Positions 21,965 through 34,190 of a stretch of DNA of 64,000 nt are shown here, piece after piece. Position 1 is the first letter of the stretch, and each line of letters opens with the position of its first letter. The translations under genes and the position numbers were made by a program. This DNA comes from Cryptomeria japonica (taxonomy: Eukaryota > Streptophyta > Pinopsida > Cupressales > Cupressaceae), in the NCBI RefSeq assembly GCF_030272615.1, contig NC_081415.1, forward strand, positions 373,653,009 to 373,717,008. The letters are read 5' to 3'. The notes under the pieces are model-generated. The model was not told the DNA's origin and searched no databases. It saw only the letters and a program-made list of their open reading frames with translations.

Positions 21965-24900
21965 ATGAGGTTTACAACAATAAGCCCTACTTACACTATT
22001 CCCGTTAGACGAAGCCTTAGAATTAAGTCCTTCCAAGGTTTAATTACTGAGGAGATGGAACCTAATTTGAATGGCCTTTTTAACGAGGACATGGGTAATT
22101 CCTCTAATCCTCTTAATGATGAAGAAGCTCTCCATGAGGTTTCTGTAGAACAACTTTCAAAATTGGATAACCAATTTGATGATTTTCGATAATGGATGTC
22201 TCAAGAATACCCTGATAGCAAAGCTCTTTCATTAATTGAGGGTCTAAAGCATATGGTTCAAAATGATAAGAATGGAATTGATATTTTGCGTGGTATTGCA
22301 CACATTGTGGATTCGAATGTGATGCCTATGAAAAGTTGTGCCGAAACCTTAGGTTATACACAACCTCCTCCTCAAGTTAATCATTCTATTCCTTTGACGA
22401 CTCCTATTGCTAGTATACCTACTTTTACATCAAACATAATGACTACTTCAATACAAGACATTGCTCCTATGATCACCAGTCATGGGGGCAATCCCTCTTC
22501 TTCAATCAACCCTCTTCCTTCATTCAATCCAACTTCTTCACTCATTCCTTCAATGAGTGTTCCTGTTATATCTCCACAAATGAACATGACGCAAGGGGGC
22601 AATTCATTTAACCATTCCATTCCTCCTTGTAGTGTTCCTCCTTTCCAATCATCTCCTATGACTAACTATCATAGTGTCCTGCCACCTTACTCTCTACCTT
22701 CTTTCAATAACATAATACCTCCATCACAATCTAACACGTCTAATATGAACTCTTCGACTGAAGCGACCATTAACAATCTTGCACAAACCGTCTCTTCTTT
22801 ACAACAACAAATTGCTTCTATGAATCAATCTAAGTTTAGTGTGCCCACATTTGATGTTGCGAGCCCACTTTCTCTTGACATTGTTCGAGCTATCCCCCCT
22901 AAACATGTTGAAATTCCGCATTTGGAGCTTTATAATGGTAAGGGTGATCCTCTAACACATGTTAAGACCTTTCAAACAATATGTACTAATTTTGCTTATG
23001 ACCAAAGGTTGCTTGCAAAATTGTTTACTAGAACATTAAGAGATAAAGCCCTACAATGGTATTGCTCATTGCCTTCTTATTCTATTTCTTCTTTCGAACA
23101 ACTTGCAAATGCTTTTATTCAACAATTTCAAAACAATATAAGTCCTAAAGTTACCTTGATTGATTTAATGCATTGGAAACAAGGTGTTAAAGAAAAAGTG
23201 ACTGATTTCATTGGTAGATATAAGCATTTGTATGCTCAAATTTCTTTTCCAATACCTGACAATGATATTCAAAGAATCTTTATTTCTAATTTACAAAAAG
23301 ATATTAGAGAAAAACTTCTGTTTTCTGAGTTTACTTCTTTCCAACAGTTGTGCTCAACTCTTCACAATTATCAACTGACTGTGAGTCAAATGGAACAAGC
23401 AAATCCTATGGCTTCGAGTGATAAGGGTGATAGTAGTCAACAACCATTTGGGAAGTTTAAACCGAACAGAGAGTCCATTAAATTCAATGAAAACATCATC
23501 AACAACAATGTGAATGCGGCATCAGGTGTGCCTCCTATTTCTAAGTTTTTCAAGAAAGAAAGAAAGTTTAGTCCTTTGAATGAATCATTGCATAGTATTA
23601 TGAATAAGTTATTGGAACAAAATGTGCTTACTCTTCCTCCTATAAGGAAAATAGATCCTGCAAAGATTAACTCACCCTATTTTGATAACAAATCTTTCTG
23701 TCAATTTCATCGTCAACCTGGGCATGATACTGAAAAATGTTTTGCTTTAAAGGGTAAAATTCAAGATTTGATTGATAATAATACTATCTCTGTTTCTGGT
23801 GTGAATGATAAAGGCAACACATCTGTAGCTCCTCCTAACCAAAATCTTTAGATTTTTACTGATCCATTGGCTTCTCATACCTCTAATGCGATTGATACTA
23901 ATGATTCCTCTGTCTCACCTGATGATCTTGTGTCTATGACTCCGAATGTGATTAACTTTGTAGAGCAGCAGAAAATCCCTAGAGAACCTTCCATTACATT
24001 TGATTCCAGTGAAACTATCAGGGCACCTGATGGTCCTTTATATATAGTTGCAAAAGTCAAGAATACACCTTGCCGTGGAGTGCTTATTGATCCTTCTTGT
24101 ATGGTTAATGTCATTACTGAAGAATTCCTTTTTACTTTGCAATTGAATCAAGTGATCTATGATGAAACAAATGTGGTTGTGAAACTATTTGATGCATTTT
24201 CTTCTCCTGCAATTGGTTCTATTACATTACCTATTGAGGTCCATAACAAATCTTTTGATGTGAGTTTTTCTATTATTCCATTGTCCGAACAATTTCGTGT
24301 GAAGCTAGGCTATCCTTGGCTATATTCCATGAAAGCTATTGTTTCTCCTATTCACAAGTGTTTGAAATTTCCCCATAATGGTGAAATTGTTACTATCAAT
24401 CATAGTCTCTTTAAACCAGCTGAAAGAACTTCTAGTGTTCCTATTGATTACTTTTGGCCTAAACAATTCCAATCTCTTCCTCCACGAAGTGATCATCTTT
24501 TCAAATCTTATCAAAAGTGGAAAAAATATATGATCCTATCTCTAAGTGAACCTAGAACACCCAAACTTGATATTCCTATCGTTCTTGAGAAGGAAGTTCT
24601 TCCTTTGAAAGATAAAACTAATGTCTTTCCTCAAGAAAATTCCCAACCCATCCCTATGAATGTGACTATGTCTATGACTAATAAACTTCCTAAAAGTAGA
24701 CCTATACCTCCTCGTCATAATGGACTTGGTCTCCTTCCTAAACCGAATATTCCTCCCTTATATGGAGCAGTTCCTCCTCCTTCCTCTTATGGAGAGAAGA
24801 GACCTTCCTCTTCTCCTATTGTTCAACCTAAGAGACCACAACCTAAACACCCAAGTGAAAAGGATGAGAACATTCCTCCTCCTCAATCTTCTCAACTTCC

Positions 24901-25363
24901 CACTAAGACTAGAGGAAATCATTCTGCACGTGAACGCCAACGAAAGCGTCGTCTTAGAGCTTAGGCAGCTACTTCTCAAACATTGCAATCCCCAAAAACA
25001 CCTTCAGCTAGTATTATTCCATTTTCTCCTCAGCCGACGATTGAGCCGAAATCTCCTAAACATAAGATGCATGATGGTCTTGATCCTGTGTGAGTTAAAG
25101 ATCCTATTTTTATAAATCTTGATGATGATATAGATGAAAATGTTATTCATGATGAAACTGTTACTCCTGTTCATTCTGATAGTGAATATGAATATGTTGA
25201 TGTTGATAACCATTTATCTAACGCATTTTCTAAAGCACTTATCTTAGCTCCTAGACAAGAACAACGTGGCTCGGAACATGAACATAGCCCTTGTTTGGAT
25301 CTTGTGATAGCTCCATCTGCTGTGTTGGATGTTCCTCCTCTAGCATGTTTCCTACCTTCCTGA
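21965..25363 (+). pseudogene. Gag-protease polyprotein of the non-autonomous gypsy
   Basis: One frame of about 1,130 codons is broken by TAA 22190, TAG 23849, TAG 24962 and TGA 25091. The start is the first ATG after the leader (MRFTTISPTYTIPVRRSLRI). After a Pro/Ser/Asn-rich stretch, the capsid domain of the Retrotrans_gag type is clear: LELYNGKGDPLTHVKTFQTI, LRDKALQWYCSLP, DLMHWKQGVKEKVTDFIGRY. A zinc-knuckle variant, CQFHRQPGHDTEKC, follows near 23700. The protease-like domain reads VLIDPSCMVNVITEEF with LGYPWLYSM further on. Its D-P-S replaces the usual D-S/T-G, so catalysis is doubtful. A basic tail ends RQRKRRLRA. No polymerase follows. Stop 22190 lies in a likely former CAA codon. Confidence 0.88.
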
Positions 25364-26155
25364 AATACTGATCAGCAAGATCGGGGGGTAGATGACATGC
25401 TGGACTAGTTTCATTAGCATAGCAAATTCTCTCCTCCTCTCTTGACCTTTATTTACTTCTTCTATATGTTATTCTCATTCTTCTATTTGTTGTCCTTAGT
25501 GTTGTCTACTTGAGGATGATGCAAAGCATTGAGATCTCTTTTGGTCCCTCTCATGTTGACTCAAAAGACACATGTGTTCCCTTCTTCTAGGTGACCTTCC
25601 TTGATTGGGGAATGAAGAACAATAATGCATACATACATATGATATACATGAATTATCATACAGCATACCGACCCCGAGGAAAGCGAAGTCACCTTGTGCT
25701 TTGTGTTTTGTGTCTATTATCCTTGGGCTTATCTCACACTTGGGGGCTAAATCCCTGTGATAACGTGCTCCTTTCTCATTTCTTATATGTATCACTACCT
25801 TAAAGCAATCACCCCCGGTGAGGCATGTGTGATCACTTTAATGTAGGGGGGCATACATCCCATTCATATCTTTTCAAGATACTTGAAAGTTTCTTGGAGA
25901 ATTTAGCTTTGCCTTGAAAATTTTTGATATCTTTCTTGCATGACTCATAGTGAGGGAACCTTACTACTGACAGTCATGGTTCTCCCTCGTGATCTTCCCT
26001 TTTACTTTGTCAATCGAAGTTGTAAGATCCTTAGTCCACTGGGGGCTTGGTGTATCTTGCCTCCTTGATGTGGTGAAATTTTTTCAATGTTGTTTCCTTG
26101 TACTTTATCGGAAGTATGAGCGTATGCTTATACTCCCGCTAAAGTGGGGGCTAAA
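25364..26155 (+). other. 3' noncoding segment of the gag-protease gypsy
   Basis: No coding motif is seen in 790 bases. Several GGGGGCT or GGGGGGC words occur (25741, 25845, 26041, 26145). The last one, AAAGTGGGGGCTAAA, abuts the 3' LTR and is the likely polypurine tract. Confidence 0.7.
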
Positions 26156-27416
26156 TGTAGCATCCTAAAATTGTGACACTTGCAATTTCGACTGCATTTG
26201 GGTCTTCAGGATGGTGATGCAACACGGAACCTGAATGGAGACCCCGAAACTTGTTCATGACATCAAAAACTGCATTTTTCAGTACCCTAGCCTGATCCTC
26301 CTTGCACCCTGCTATCCTGGGAGGTGGGACCATGGCGTCCAGCACCCTGGTCCTTCAGGACTAGGGCGCCCAAAGCCCTGGTCCCCCAGGACCATGGCGC
26401 CCAGTGCCCTGGTCCCTGGCCCTATTTTGGGCCTGGTCTCTTATGGGGCTTCGGGTCTTTAAGTTTGCAAATTGGAAAATAATGTTTCCTGGTCGGCCTA
26501 AGGTCGGGAGAATCAGTCTATCAGCCCTAATTGACAAGTATATAAACTACTTTTCCTCTCCTAGAAAGAGAGAAAAAGAGGAGGACATATGTGACCAAGG
26601 TGCGAAAGGGATATTCAAACATTCAAGCATTCAAGCATTCCTTCAAGCAATTGAGCATTCTAAGTCTCCATTCAAGGCTAGGTGTTGCATTCAAGACAAG
26701 GATTCAACCATTGAAGAGGAGATCACATACAACATACAACATACAACATACATTACACCTTCACATGTAAGAATACAAACATTCTTACAACAAGGTATCA
26801 GTACTTGTTTACATTACAAACATTTACATTTACAGCATTCTCATTTCTTGGTTAATTCCAAAACCGGGGTTTGACCTAAAGGCAAACACCTCATCCCTAA
26901 CCCCCCAATTGTCCTCTCTTTTCTGTGTGTAGGTTGCAGGTACGCGGCTGTAATTGAAGATCTGGAATCCTTGTGCAAAGACGAACAGATCCACCTTCGT
27001 TTCGCGGATTTTTCGGAGGACCGTGTGCATGTCGGGCGCCATCGTCCAATCAACTTTCGCTCAAATTTGCAGAATAGCACCGTCTCGACATTTTACTACT
27101 AATTCCAGGTCCGTAGCTTCATCCCATATCCCTATCTCTGTTTATAAGCGAATCTTTCCTACTTTACATGCATTCCTAGTTCAATCATTCTATCTACATT
27201 TCTTTACAAAAGAGGGTATCCTTGATGTCTTAACCCTTGAAACACATTTAGAATCCAATCTTACATTGCGTGGGATTGGATCTTGTGGGTTTCAACCCCT
27301 CTTTTGAATGTAAAGTCTCCCCTAAGTGAAAAACCATCAACCCTAGTGACTCTCCCTTCTCTCTCCTTGGAGTTGGGAAGGGGAGAACAACTAGGGTTCG
27401 ATTTTTCCGCTTTACA
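26156..27416 (+). repeat. Gag-protease gypsy 3' LTR with extra minisatellite units
   Basis: Matches the 5' LTR throughout. It is longer by 62 bases because a 31-base unit (GGACCATGGCGCCCAG.., about 26325-26420) is present three times in place of once. The end ..CGCTTTACA is followed by the CCATA duplication. The TATA box is conserved near 26536-26549. Confidence 0.95.
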
Positions 27417-27421
27417 CCATA

Positions 27422-27661
27422 TATTGTGATAACACTGCAGCAATTGATATATCTAAGAATCCGGTATTACATTCTAAAACAAAACATGTTTCTATCAAAC
27501 TAAATTTTCTAAGGGAAAAAGTTGAAGAAAAAGAGATAAAACTGGTTTATGTGAATACTAAAGAATAGCTTGCAGATATTTTCACAAAACCTTTGCCTAA
27601 GGAGACTTTTGAATATCTCAGAGATCAACTTGGAGTCGTACCACCACCGATAGAGACTTAG
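27422..27661 (+). pseudogene. Copia 2 gag-pol, C-terminal end
   Basis: This continues RNase H after the gypsy insertion: CDNTAAIDISKNPVLHSKTK, then LVYVNTKE-stop-LADIFTKPLPK, ending VVPPPIET and TAG at 27659. The stop at 27566 is a TAG where CAG is expected (NTKEQLAD). Joined to 19579 it completes the Copia 2 polyprotein. Confidence 0.92.
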
Positions 27662-28045
27662 ACAATTGATGATTGTCATCAACCGGCAGAATTAAAAGAC
27701 AAATATTTTACTCCGGTCTTTGATGAGGAAGCTACTTCTCAGGGGGAGTAGTTGGTATATTGAATTGATTGGTATTTTGTATATGAACTTGGTATTATTA
27801 TAACTTTGGCATTTGATGTCAAAGGGGAAGAGATATCTATGGAAAAACACATTATCTTTTAAGAGAATTTTGAATAACACATGTTGCTCATAGGGGAGAG
27901 ATTGTTGTTTGAGAGAGACTATTACTCTCTGTATTCTGCTTATGATCTTTTTGGAGAGATTGTTGTTTTTGCTTTTTGGCATTTCTGTTTTGGCACTTTG
28001 ATGGTTTTTCCATCTTGTGTTGCCATCAATGCCAAAGGGGGAGAT
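27662..28045 (+). other. Copia 2 3' untranslated region and polypurine tract
   Basis: Noncoding. The polypurine tract AAAGGGGGAGA is at 28034-28044. Two earlier look-alike junctions, GGGGAGAGATTGTTG near 27892 and GGAGAGATTGTTG near 27954, precede the real one (GGGGGAGATTGTTGG). Confidence 0.75.
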
Positions 28046-29109
28046 TGTTGGTATTTTGGTATGGTTTTGTCATTGATGTCAACACCTACTAAAGCACTAG
28101 CACTCTGGAGATCCAGCAGCATTCACCGGCAAACAAGTAACTATTGCATAGTTACTAGTATATGGTTCACCAGCAGGATATAATGATCACCGGAACTTGG
28201 AATGATATGGAAGACACTTGGTAATGTCGAAGACATCATGTGGACACTTTGTTTTGAAGAATTAATCATTGGTATTATCATATTTGCATATTTGCTTTTA
28301 CTGGCAAATAGGTCCAAGGTTACCTAGGGTTACACCAGCAGGTTTATCTTTTCCAGATCAGCATGGCATGCTATGGAGATGATTTATTATTGTTGTAAAT
28401 GCTTTAAGCCGACATGTTTAATTGGTTATTGCATCGGATATTATATTGTTTGTAAAATGTTTTATTGTGATATCTTGTAGAGCCGACCTACTAAAATTGG
28501 TCTTAGGTTATGGTATAAATGTAAGATCTTATTTGTAAGATCGAGTTTGGAAATGCAAAAAAAGAACTAAGTGAAGGTATATGCGAGATTAAGCAGAGCT
28601 ATACATGAAGACATCATTTGAAGGAGAAGCTAGGTTTTTGTGGAAGCATATCAGCATTACACCGATACTGAATCTAGCATATGAAGATGCTATTTTGTAC
28701 AGTACATTCTTATTTGATTTAATCATCCAACTGTAGTCAATGTGACTCCCATTTTGTGATTGAGCAGTGAGCTCTAGGTTGTTGGCCTTTCTGCATGTGC
28801 AGACCCCGTTTATGTACACTTACTATCTGCAGTAGTATCATTTGATTATGGGTAAGGTCTCCCACCGTGGTTTTTCCCCTTACAGGGTCTCCACGTACAA
28901 ATATTGGTGTTATGTGTTGTGGATGACTTTGTGTTTATGTTTCATGCACTAATCTTTACTAGTATAGCAATTAAGTGTTAACACTATCAACCGACATACT
29001 TAGCTGGTTTACCAGTATTATGCATTAAGTTGGTTGAGTTGTTTTTGGTTTGAATTTATCAGACAACTGATTCATCCCCCCCCCTCTCAGTTGTCTCCGG
29101 GACCTAACA
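28046..29109 (+). repeat. Copia 2 3' LTR
   Basis: Starts TGTTGGTATTTTGG, ends ..GACCTAACA, and is 1,064 bp. It is followed by the ATCTT duplication at 29110-29114. C run of 9 bases at 29076-29084. Confidence 0.95.
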
Positions 29110-29114
29110 ATCTT

Positions 29115-30534
29115 TACAGGGAGCTACACAAGGCGGTGTACCAAGAGACGAGATCACTGGCAGTAGGATCACATTACTACACATCTGGGCTTGGGAGCAC
29201 TTTCCCATGACATAGCCAGTCCGCTTGTGATTTAGGGTGGTAGATCAACCCTATGTTTATATGTATGGAGGGATGATGAGCCAGCCCCACCTAGGGAAGT
29301 TGGAATTTTGGCAATAGGCTTTAGACGACCTAGATACAGTGATATGGAGGTTGTATATCGAGTGTGAGCCCTGGGAGGATGATGCAGAGGCTCTATCGTA
29401 TGTATTCATGACACATTTTTTGATTGGTCGCACATCCTACCTTGTAGAGAGACAGGTGCGAGGAAGAGTGATGAGGTAGTTTGGACGGAGGCAAAGATTG
29501 TTGGGAGGGTCAAGGGAGTATGCACGGGCAGTACAAGAGAGATTTCAGTGGGGGTGAGTGTTACCGTATGATCAGGCCTTGGCAGAGTTCCAGACTTTAC
29601 AGGCGAGACCATGGCATATGAGGCCTGAGATTGTGGATGCAGGGGTGATGGAGGAGTAAATACAGTATCGTACCGCACATCCAATTGCATGGATGTCAGA
29701 TCCATTCGAGCCTATACCACCTTTTGAGGATGAGAGGAGACGACAATGGAGGAGGAGAGTAAGCAAAGGAGTAGGAGGAGATGGTGATGGAGGGGATGAG
29801 GGTGGTAGGGGAGGAGGATTTGGTGGAGCAGGAGGAGGAGGAGGTGGCGGATTTGGGGGTGGAGAGGGATTTGGAGGTGGGGATGGTGGAGGAGGATGAT
29901 TACAGAGGAGAGGTAGAGGGGGGCAATCATTGCAATTCTCACAAGTTCCACTGATATAGGGGGCTTCCAGAGCAGGAGGTAGGAATATTGGTGGAGGTGT
30001 AGCGCCTATGGAGATGGGAGAGGCAGCCACAGGTGGAGGGGAGGGAAGGATCCTATGGAGATGGGAGAGGGAGTGACAGGTGAAGGAGATGGAGATGTGT
30101 GGGAGTATATGATTTTACACTTACAGACTCGGTTAGAGGATAAGGAGGCGAAGATTGCAGCTAGAGATGTCTAGCTATTTGCACAGGAGGTGGAGCTGAC
30201 TGTAGTGAGATGAGAGAGAGATGATCTAGTGGATAGATTGATGGAGGTGCAAGATAGAGTCTGAGTATTGGAGGGAGCACAGGCACAGGGTCTGACCGAG
30301 GTGGTGTTGAGGGAGATGCAGCGGGCGGGTGGTGAGATTGACTATTGGCAGGGATTATATGAGCAGGTTGTGCCAGTGAGTCAACAAACATTGAGCTATT
30401 CTAATATGTGGCGGGTGAATCAGTGGTCACAAAGGGCTCAGAGCAGTGGGGGTGTTATAAGTCCTCCTCGGCGGGATGGTGAGGGTGGTGCAGGAGGTAT
30501 TAGTGATGCAACATTTGGCCAAAGTGTCATTTGA
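29115..30534 (+). pseudogene. Plant mobile domain protein, 3' part with Gly-rich and coiled-coil tail
   Basis: This continues 14000-14551 after the Copia insertion. It begins YRELHKAVYQETR and then shifts frame before 29165. The later PMD block reads ITLLHIWAWEHFPMT, YVYMYGGMM, LSYVFMTHFLIGRTSYLVER, then RVMR-stop-FGRRQRLL, the conserved RQFG motif with CAG turned to TAG. Six stops fall between 29213 and 29660. A Gly-rich tract (29763-29899, GGRGGGFGGAGGGGGGGFGG) follows. After another shift a helical, coiled-coil-like tail with three stops (LEDKEAKIAAR, LVDRLMEVQDRV, VVLREMQRAGGEIDYWQGLY) ends at TGA 30532. The pairing with the 5' part through a 5-bp duplication is secure. Confidence 0.78.
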
Positions 30535-33040
30535 GAGATTTTATGTACTTGTTACATTGTTATTTTGGAGGATGGCTCTTGGTAGCTGATATATTTTGAC
30601 ATCACTGTACTCTGATAAATGTATGATTTTTTGAGATGCTATATATGATGTGATATATGAGGAGATCCCATGTTTTGTGATGATATGATATGCATATGTA
30701 TGATGACATGTATGTTTTTATGCAGGATGATGATTATGAGTTTATGCTTAGATTCATGTTATGGATGATTTGCTTTCTATATGTACATGTGGATGATATG
30801 ACTTCTATATGCACGCTATGGATGTTTTGGCTAATCATGTGGATGCAAGTAGAAGATGGATGATTCTTGTATAATGATATAAATATGAGGTAATGATGAT
30901 GATATATGCCAAATGATGAGATGAGATAAAAATGATGACATTTGTGATAGATAATACTTCCTTACGTTTTTGATGATATGAAATGAGTAAATGATGCATG
31001 TTTTAATATGAATCTAATTGAATCTAAGTGGCAAATGTTTATGTATGCCACTAGATGAATGCACTTTAAATGGATGAACAAATGTTGTGACAAATATTTA
31101 TGTATGAATGCACTTAAATAAATCTATCTAAATGATGTGATGTTTGTGAGATGTATCTAAAATGAATCTAAATGACTTAAAAATAGTGCCAAAATATAAT
31201 TAAGTGCTAAATGAGATTGAAATGATAATGCAAATAAATGCAACTAAGGGATAAAGAATAACTACACCTTAATGCAATAATAAAAAAAGGATAATGAATA
31301 ATTGCACCTGAATGTAATAAAAGGATAATGAATAACTGCACCTTAATGCAATTAAAGGATAATGAATAACTGCACCTTAGTGCAATTGAAGGATAATACA
31401 TGCATCTCATGAATCTAGATGAAACTAAATGGGAAAAATGCACCTATGAAATGAATTCTAAATGAATTTAAAGGATAATGAAAGGAATGCATATTTAATG
31501 TCTTTAAAATGAATGCACTACATGGATGAATGAATGTTCTTGATAACAAATGCACTTAAATGAAATGCAAGTAAATGATAATAAATGCACTTGATGTGTT
31601 AAATGCCTCAATGGGATGAACAAGTGAATGCACTTAAGTAAATATATAAATGAATCTAAATGCAAATAAATGATAATGAATTGAATGCAAGTAATGCAAC
31701 TAAATGAAAATGCCATACGTTCATGATATATGAATGCAAGTTGGTAAGAATTTGCAGATGTGGAATGTAAAATGTCAGATGAAGTATCAGAGAACTCTTT
31801 CATGATTGTGTACCCAAGACAAACTATATTAGGTGCTTTCTTATATAAGCCTGCATTATTTGCATATAAACAATTGATATGAATAACGAATAAGAAAATG
31901 GATGGGTGATATGCAATGGAATGCAATATAAATAGATGAGATGGAATGATGATCCATAGAGTATTCATAGTGCTTTATTTTCCTCATCAAGCATGGTAGT
32001 ATCGTTCTTGGCTGAGGTAGCAGGAATCAAGTTTAAACTATTTCACCTATAAGCAAGCATTTATAGACAAGGAAAAGAAAGTGACCCTCCATTCTGGTTC
32101 ATGCGCAAATGGTCGAGGTATACGCTGTAGTCAGTAAGCCATAGTGATCCATGACTAGATTTTGCATATGATCATGTAGCTTAGTGAACTTCCCACATAG
32201 ACACCATTAGTACATGCCCCAGAACTTCATTGGAACAATCCACAGACAACAAATAAAATGATATTTTAGGAACCATCTCGGCTACTCTAATCACTTGTGG
32301 ATATCTTGGAGTAGCTTAGGAACTTGATATAAATGAATAAATAACTAACAAACTGAACAAATACTTGATAGCTTAAATAGAATTTTCTTGTCAAAGAAAA
32401 TGTTACCATGTCTTTGTTTTCGTAAGGAAGGATGCATCCTTGTTAAACAATTGTGTGTACCTGTTTTGATTGATAGGTTGATTTGATAAGTGATAATTAT
32501 GTGGGTAGCTCAAAATGTTTGTTCGATGTCTGTCGCAATGTGTATGTACAAAGGATTTTATGTGTTGCCATGTTTTTTTTTTTAATGTTTTATCATGTTT
32601 TTGGATTTTGTGAGTGTTTTGAATGTTTTTGGTATTATTTCCAGTCAGTTTTGAATGAAGAACTCAATGAATCACAAGTAATGTAGAATCCACTTCCATA
32701 AATAGGTTAAGAGTGTTGCCCCCAGTTTAGACGTCACTTATGAAAAGAAGGATGCAGGACACATGAAATACTAACCCTGATTGCACATCAATAACAAGAC
32801 ATGGTTTGAATGATGGATGAATGGATGCAATGGATGTGATTGCAACAAGTCTGAAAGACAATGGAGCCATAGCCTTTACAAGTGGTTCCTGTTTTGCTAG
32901 GATTTCACCATCGTACTTACCCAAGGTGCCACCGTAGTGGTTTTCACCGTTTGGATGCATGATTTTTCTTTACTATTTTCATTTTTTTGTATTTTCTTCA
33001 GGACATTTTTTTGAATGTTTTTGGTATTTTTGGATATAGT
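30535..33040. other. AT-rich low-complexity DNA between PMD pseudogene and Tat integrase
   Basis: No gene was recognised. 30640-31760 is dominated by ATGA, AATGCA and TAAATGA words. 31800-32700 is ordinary AT-rich sequence. Near 32708-32728 the minus strand reads AAACTGGGGGCAACACTC, a candidate polypurine tract for the Tat element. No sequence resembling the Tat LTR (43400-44954) follows it. Confidence 0.5.
31232..31398. repeat. Tandem repeat, about 35-40 bp unit
   Basis: Four to five imperfect copies of AAGGATAATGAATAACTGCA followed by CCTTAATGCAATT. Copies differ by small indels (an A run in the second). Confidence 0.8.
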
Positions 33041-34190
33041 TGGAGGAGCCTGATTCTCTGTGCAGCTTATGTATGAAACTATTTGAGGTGCATGTTGTTG
33101 ATCGGATCTGCTAGCGGTTCTCCTTCTGAAGTTGCCAACTGATATGCCCCAGACCCAAATACAAGAGTGATAACATACGGACCCAGCCAATTTGATTCAA
33201 ATTTTCCCTGATGTTCTCTGTGTGGTTGATTACAAGGATTCTCTCAAAGAACAAGATCACCTACCTCAAATGTACAAGGTTTAACCTGATGATTATAGCT
33301 TCTTCTCATTCGTTGCTAATAGGCTTTGAGGTGGTTGTATGCAGCTTGTCGCCTTTCATCAAGTAGTTCCAAGTCTTGAATATGTGAGACTCGGTATGCT
33401 TCATCATCTATCAGATTGTGCAAGGAAACCCATAGAGATGGTATCTCAACCTCAATAGGAAGGATGGCTTCTGCTCCATAGACCAGTGAGTAGGGAGTTG
33501 CACCTATAGGGGTTCGAATGCAAGTTCAATACATCCATAGTGATGGATTTGATTGAACGTGCCAATCATGGCCAGCATCATTGATCGTCTTCTTGAGGAT
33601 TCTTAATATTTTCTTGTTTGATGCTTCAGCCTGACCATTGCCTTGTGGGTAATAGGGAGTGGAAAAGCGGTGTTGAATGTGAAAACTTCTCACAGAGATC
33701 ACAGACATCCTAATTTTTGAAAGGAACCCGTTATATGTGATGATGGACATGGGTACACCATACCGGAAGATGATGTAATTAAGGATGAATGAGGCGATAT
33801 GCTTGTTGGTGACTTGGGTAAGTGGAACAGCTTTGATCCACTTTGTGAAGTATTCGGTCGCAATAATGATAAATTTGTGGCCATTGGATGAAGATGGAAT
33901 AATTTTACCCACAAGGTCAAGTCCCCATTGACAAAAGGGCCATGGTCTTGTGATTGGTTGCAATTCCTATGCTGGTGCATGTATCAAGTCTCTATGAACT
34001 TGGCACATCTTGCATTTTTAGACAAAATAGTAGGAGTATTTTTCCATGGATGGCCAATAGTATCCAGCGCACATGTTTTTCTTTGCTAAGGACCGCTTGA
34101 GTGAGCCCCACAAATGCCTTCATGTACCTCTTCCAAGGCCTTTGTTATCTTGTCTTGTTCCAGACATCAAAGGAGAGTACCATCAAGACT
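33040..34190 (-). pseudogene. Tat element integrase
   Basis: The zinc-binding part reads CAGYYWPSMEKYSYYFV-stop-KCKMCQVHRD near 33990-34080. The catalytic core follows: PWPFCQWGLDLVGKI (first Asp), then IITYNGFLSK where D-N-G is expected, so the second Asp is lost (Y-N-G). YYPQGNGQAEASNKKI carries the Glu. The C-terminal part extends to about 33050 (YGAEAILPIEVEIPSLWVSL, LGPYVI). A frameshift separates it from RNase H. It would insert element DNA into the genome. The core and order are certain; activity is lost. Confidence 0.88.

Larger units (their letters stand above)
19580..27416 (+). mobile_element. Non-autonomous gypsy-type LTR element with gag and protease only
   Basis: This 7.8-kb element has 1,199-bp and 1,261-bp LTRs, a primer site that is not initiator Met, a long AT-rich leader, one gag-protease ORF, a noncoding 3' segment and a polypurine tract (about 26141-26155, AAAGTGGGGGCTAAA). 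No RT, RNase H or integrase motif is present in the 5.4-kb interior. It must have moved with enzymes from another element. It fits the plant group called TR-GAG. LTRs are close to each other, so it is the youngest layer of this nest. Confidence 0.92.
14552..29109 (+). mobile_element. Copia element 2, split by a gypsy element
   Basis: A complete but dead Copia copy: 1,066-bp and 1,064-bp LTRs, iMet primer site, gag-pol, polypurine tract and a perfect 5-bp target duplication. It interrupts the PMD gene. Its RNase H is interrupted at 19579/27422 by another element with its own perfect duplication. Its polypurine tract region (29 bases from 28022) is identical to that of Copia 1, so the two belong to related families. 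Confidence 0.95.

Noticed and set aside
29406-30030. Long proline-rich frames on the minus strand opposite the PMD tail
   Set aside because: They are the complement of the Gly-rich coding tract; no start context or domain.
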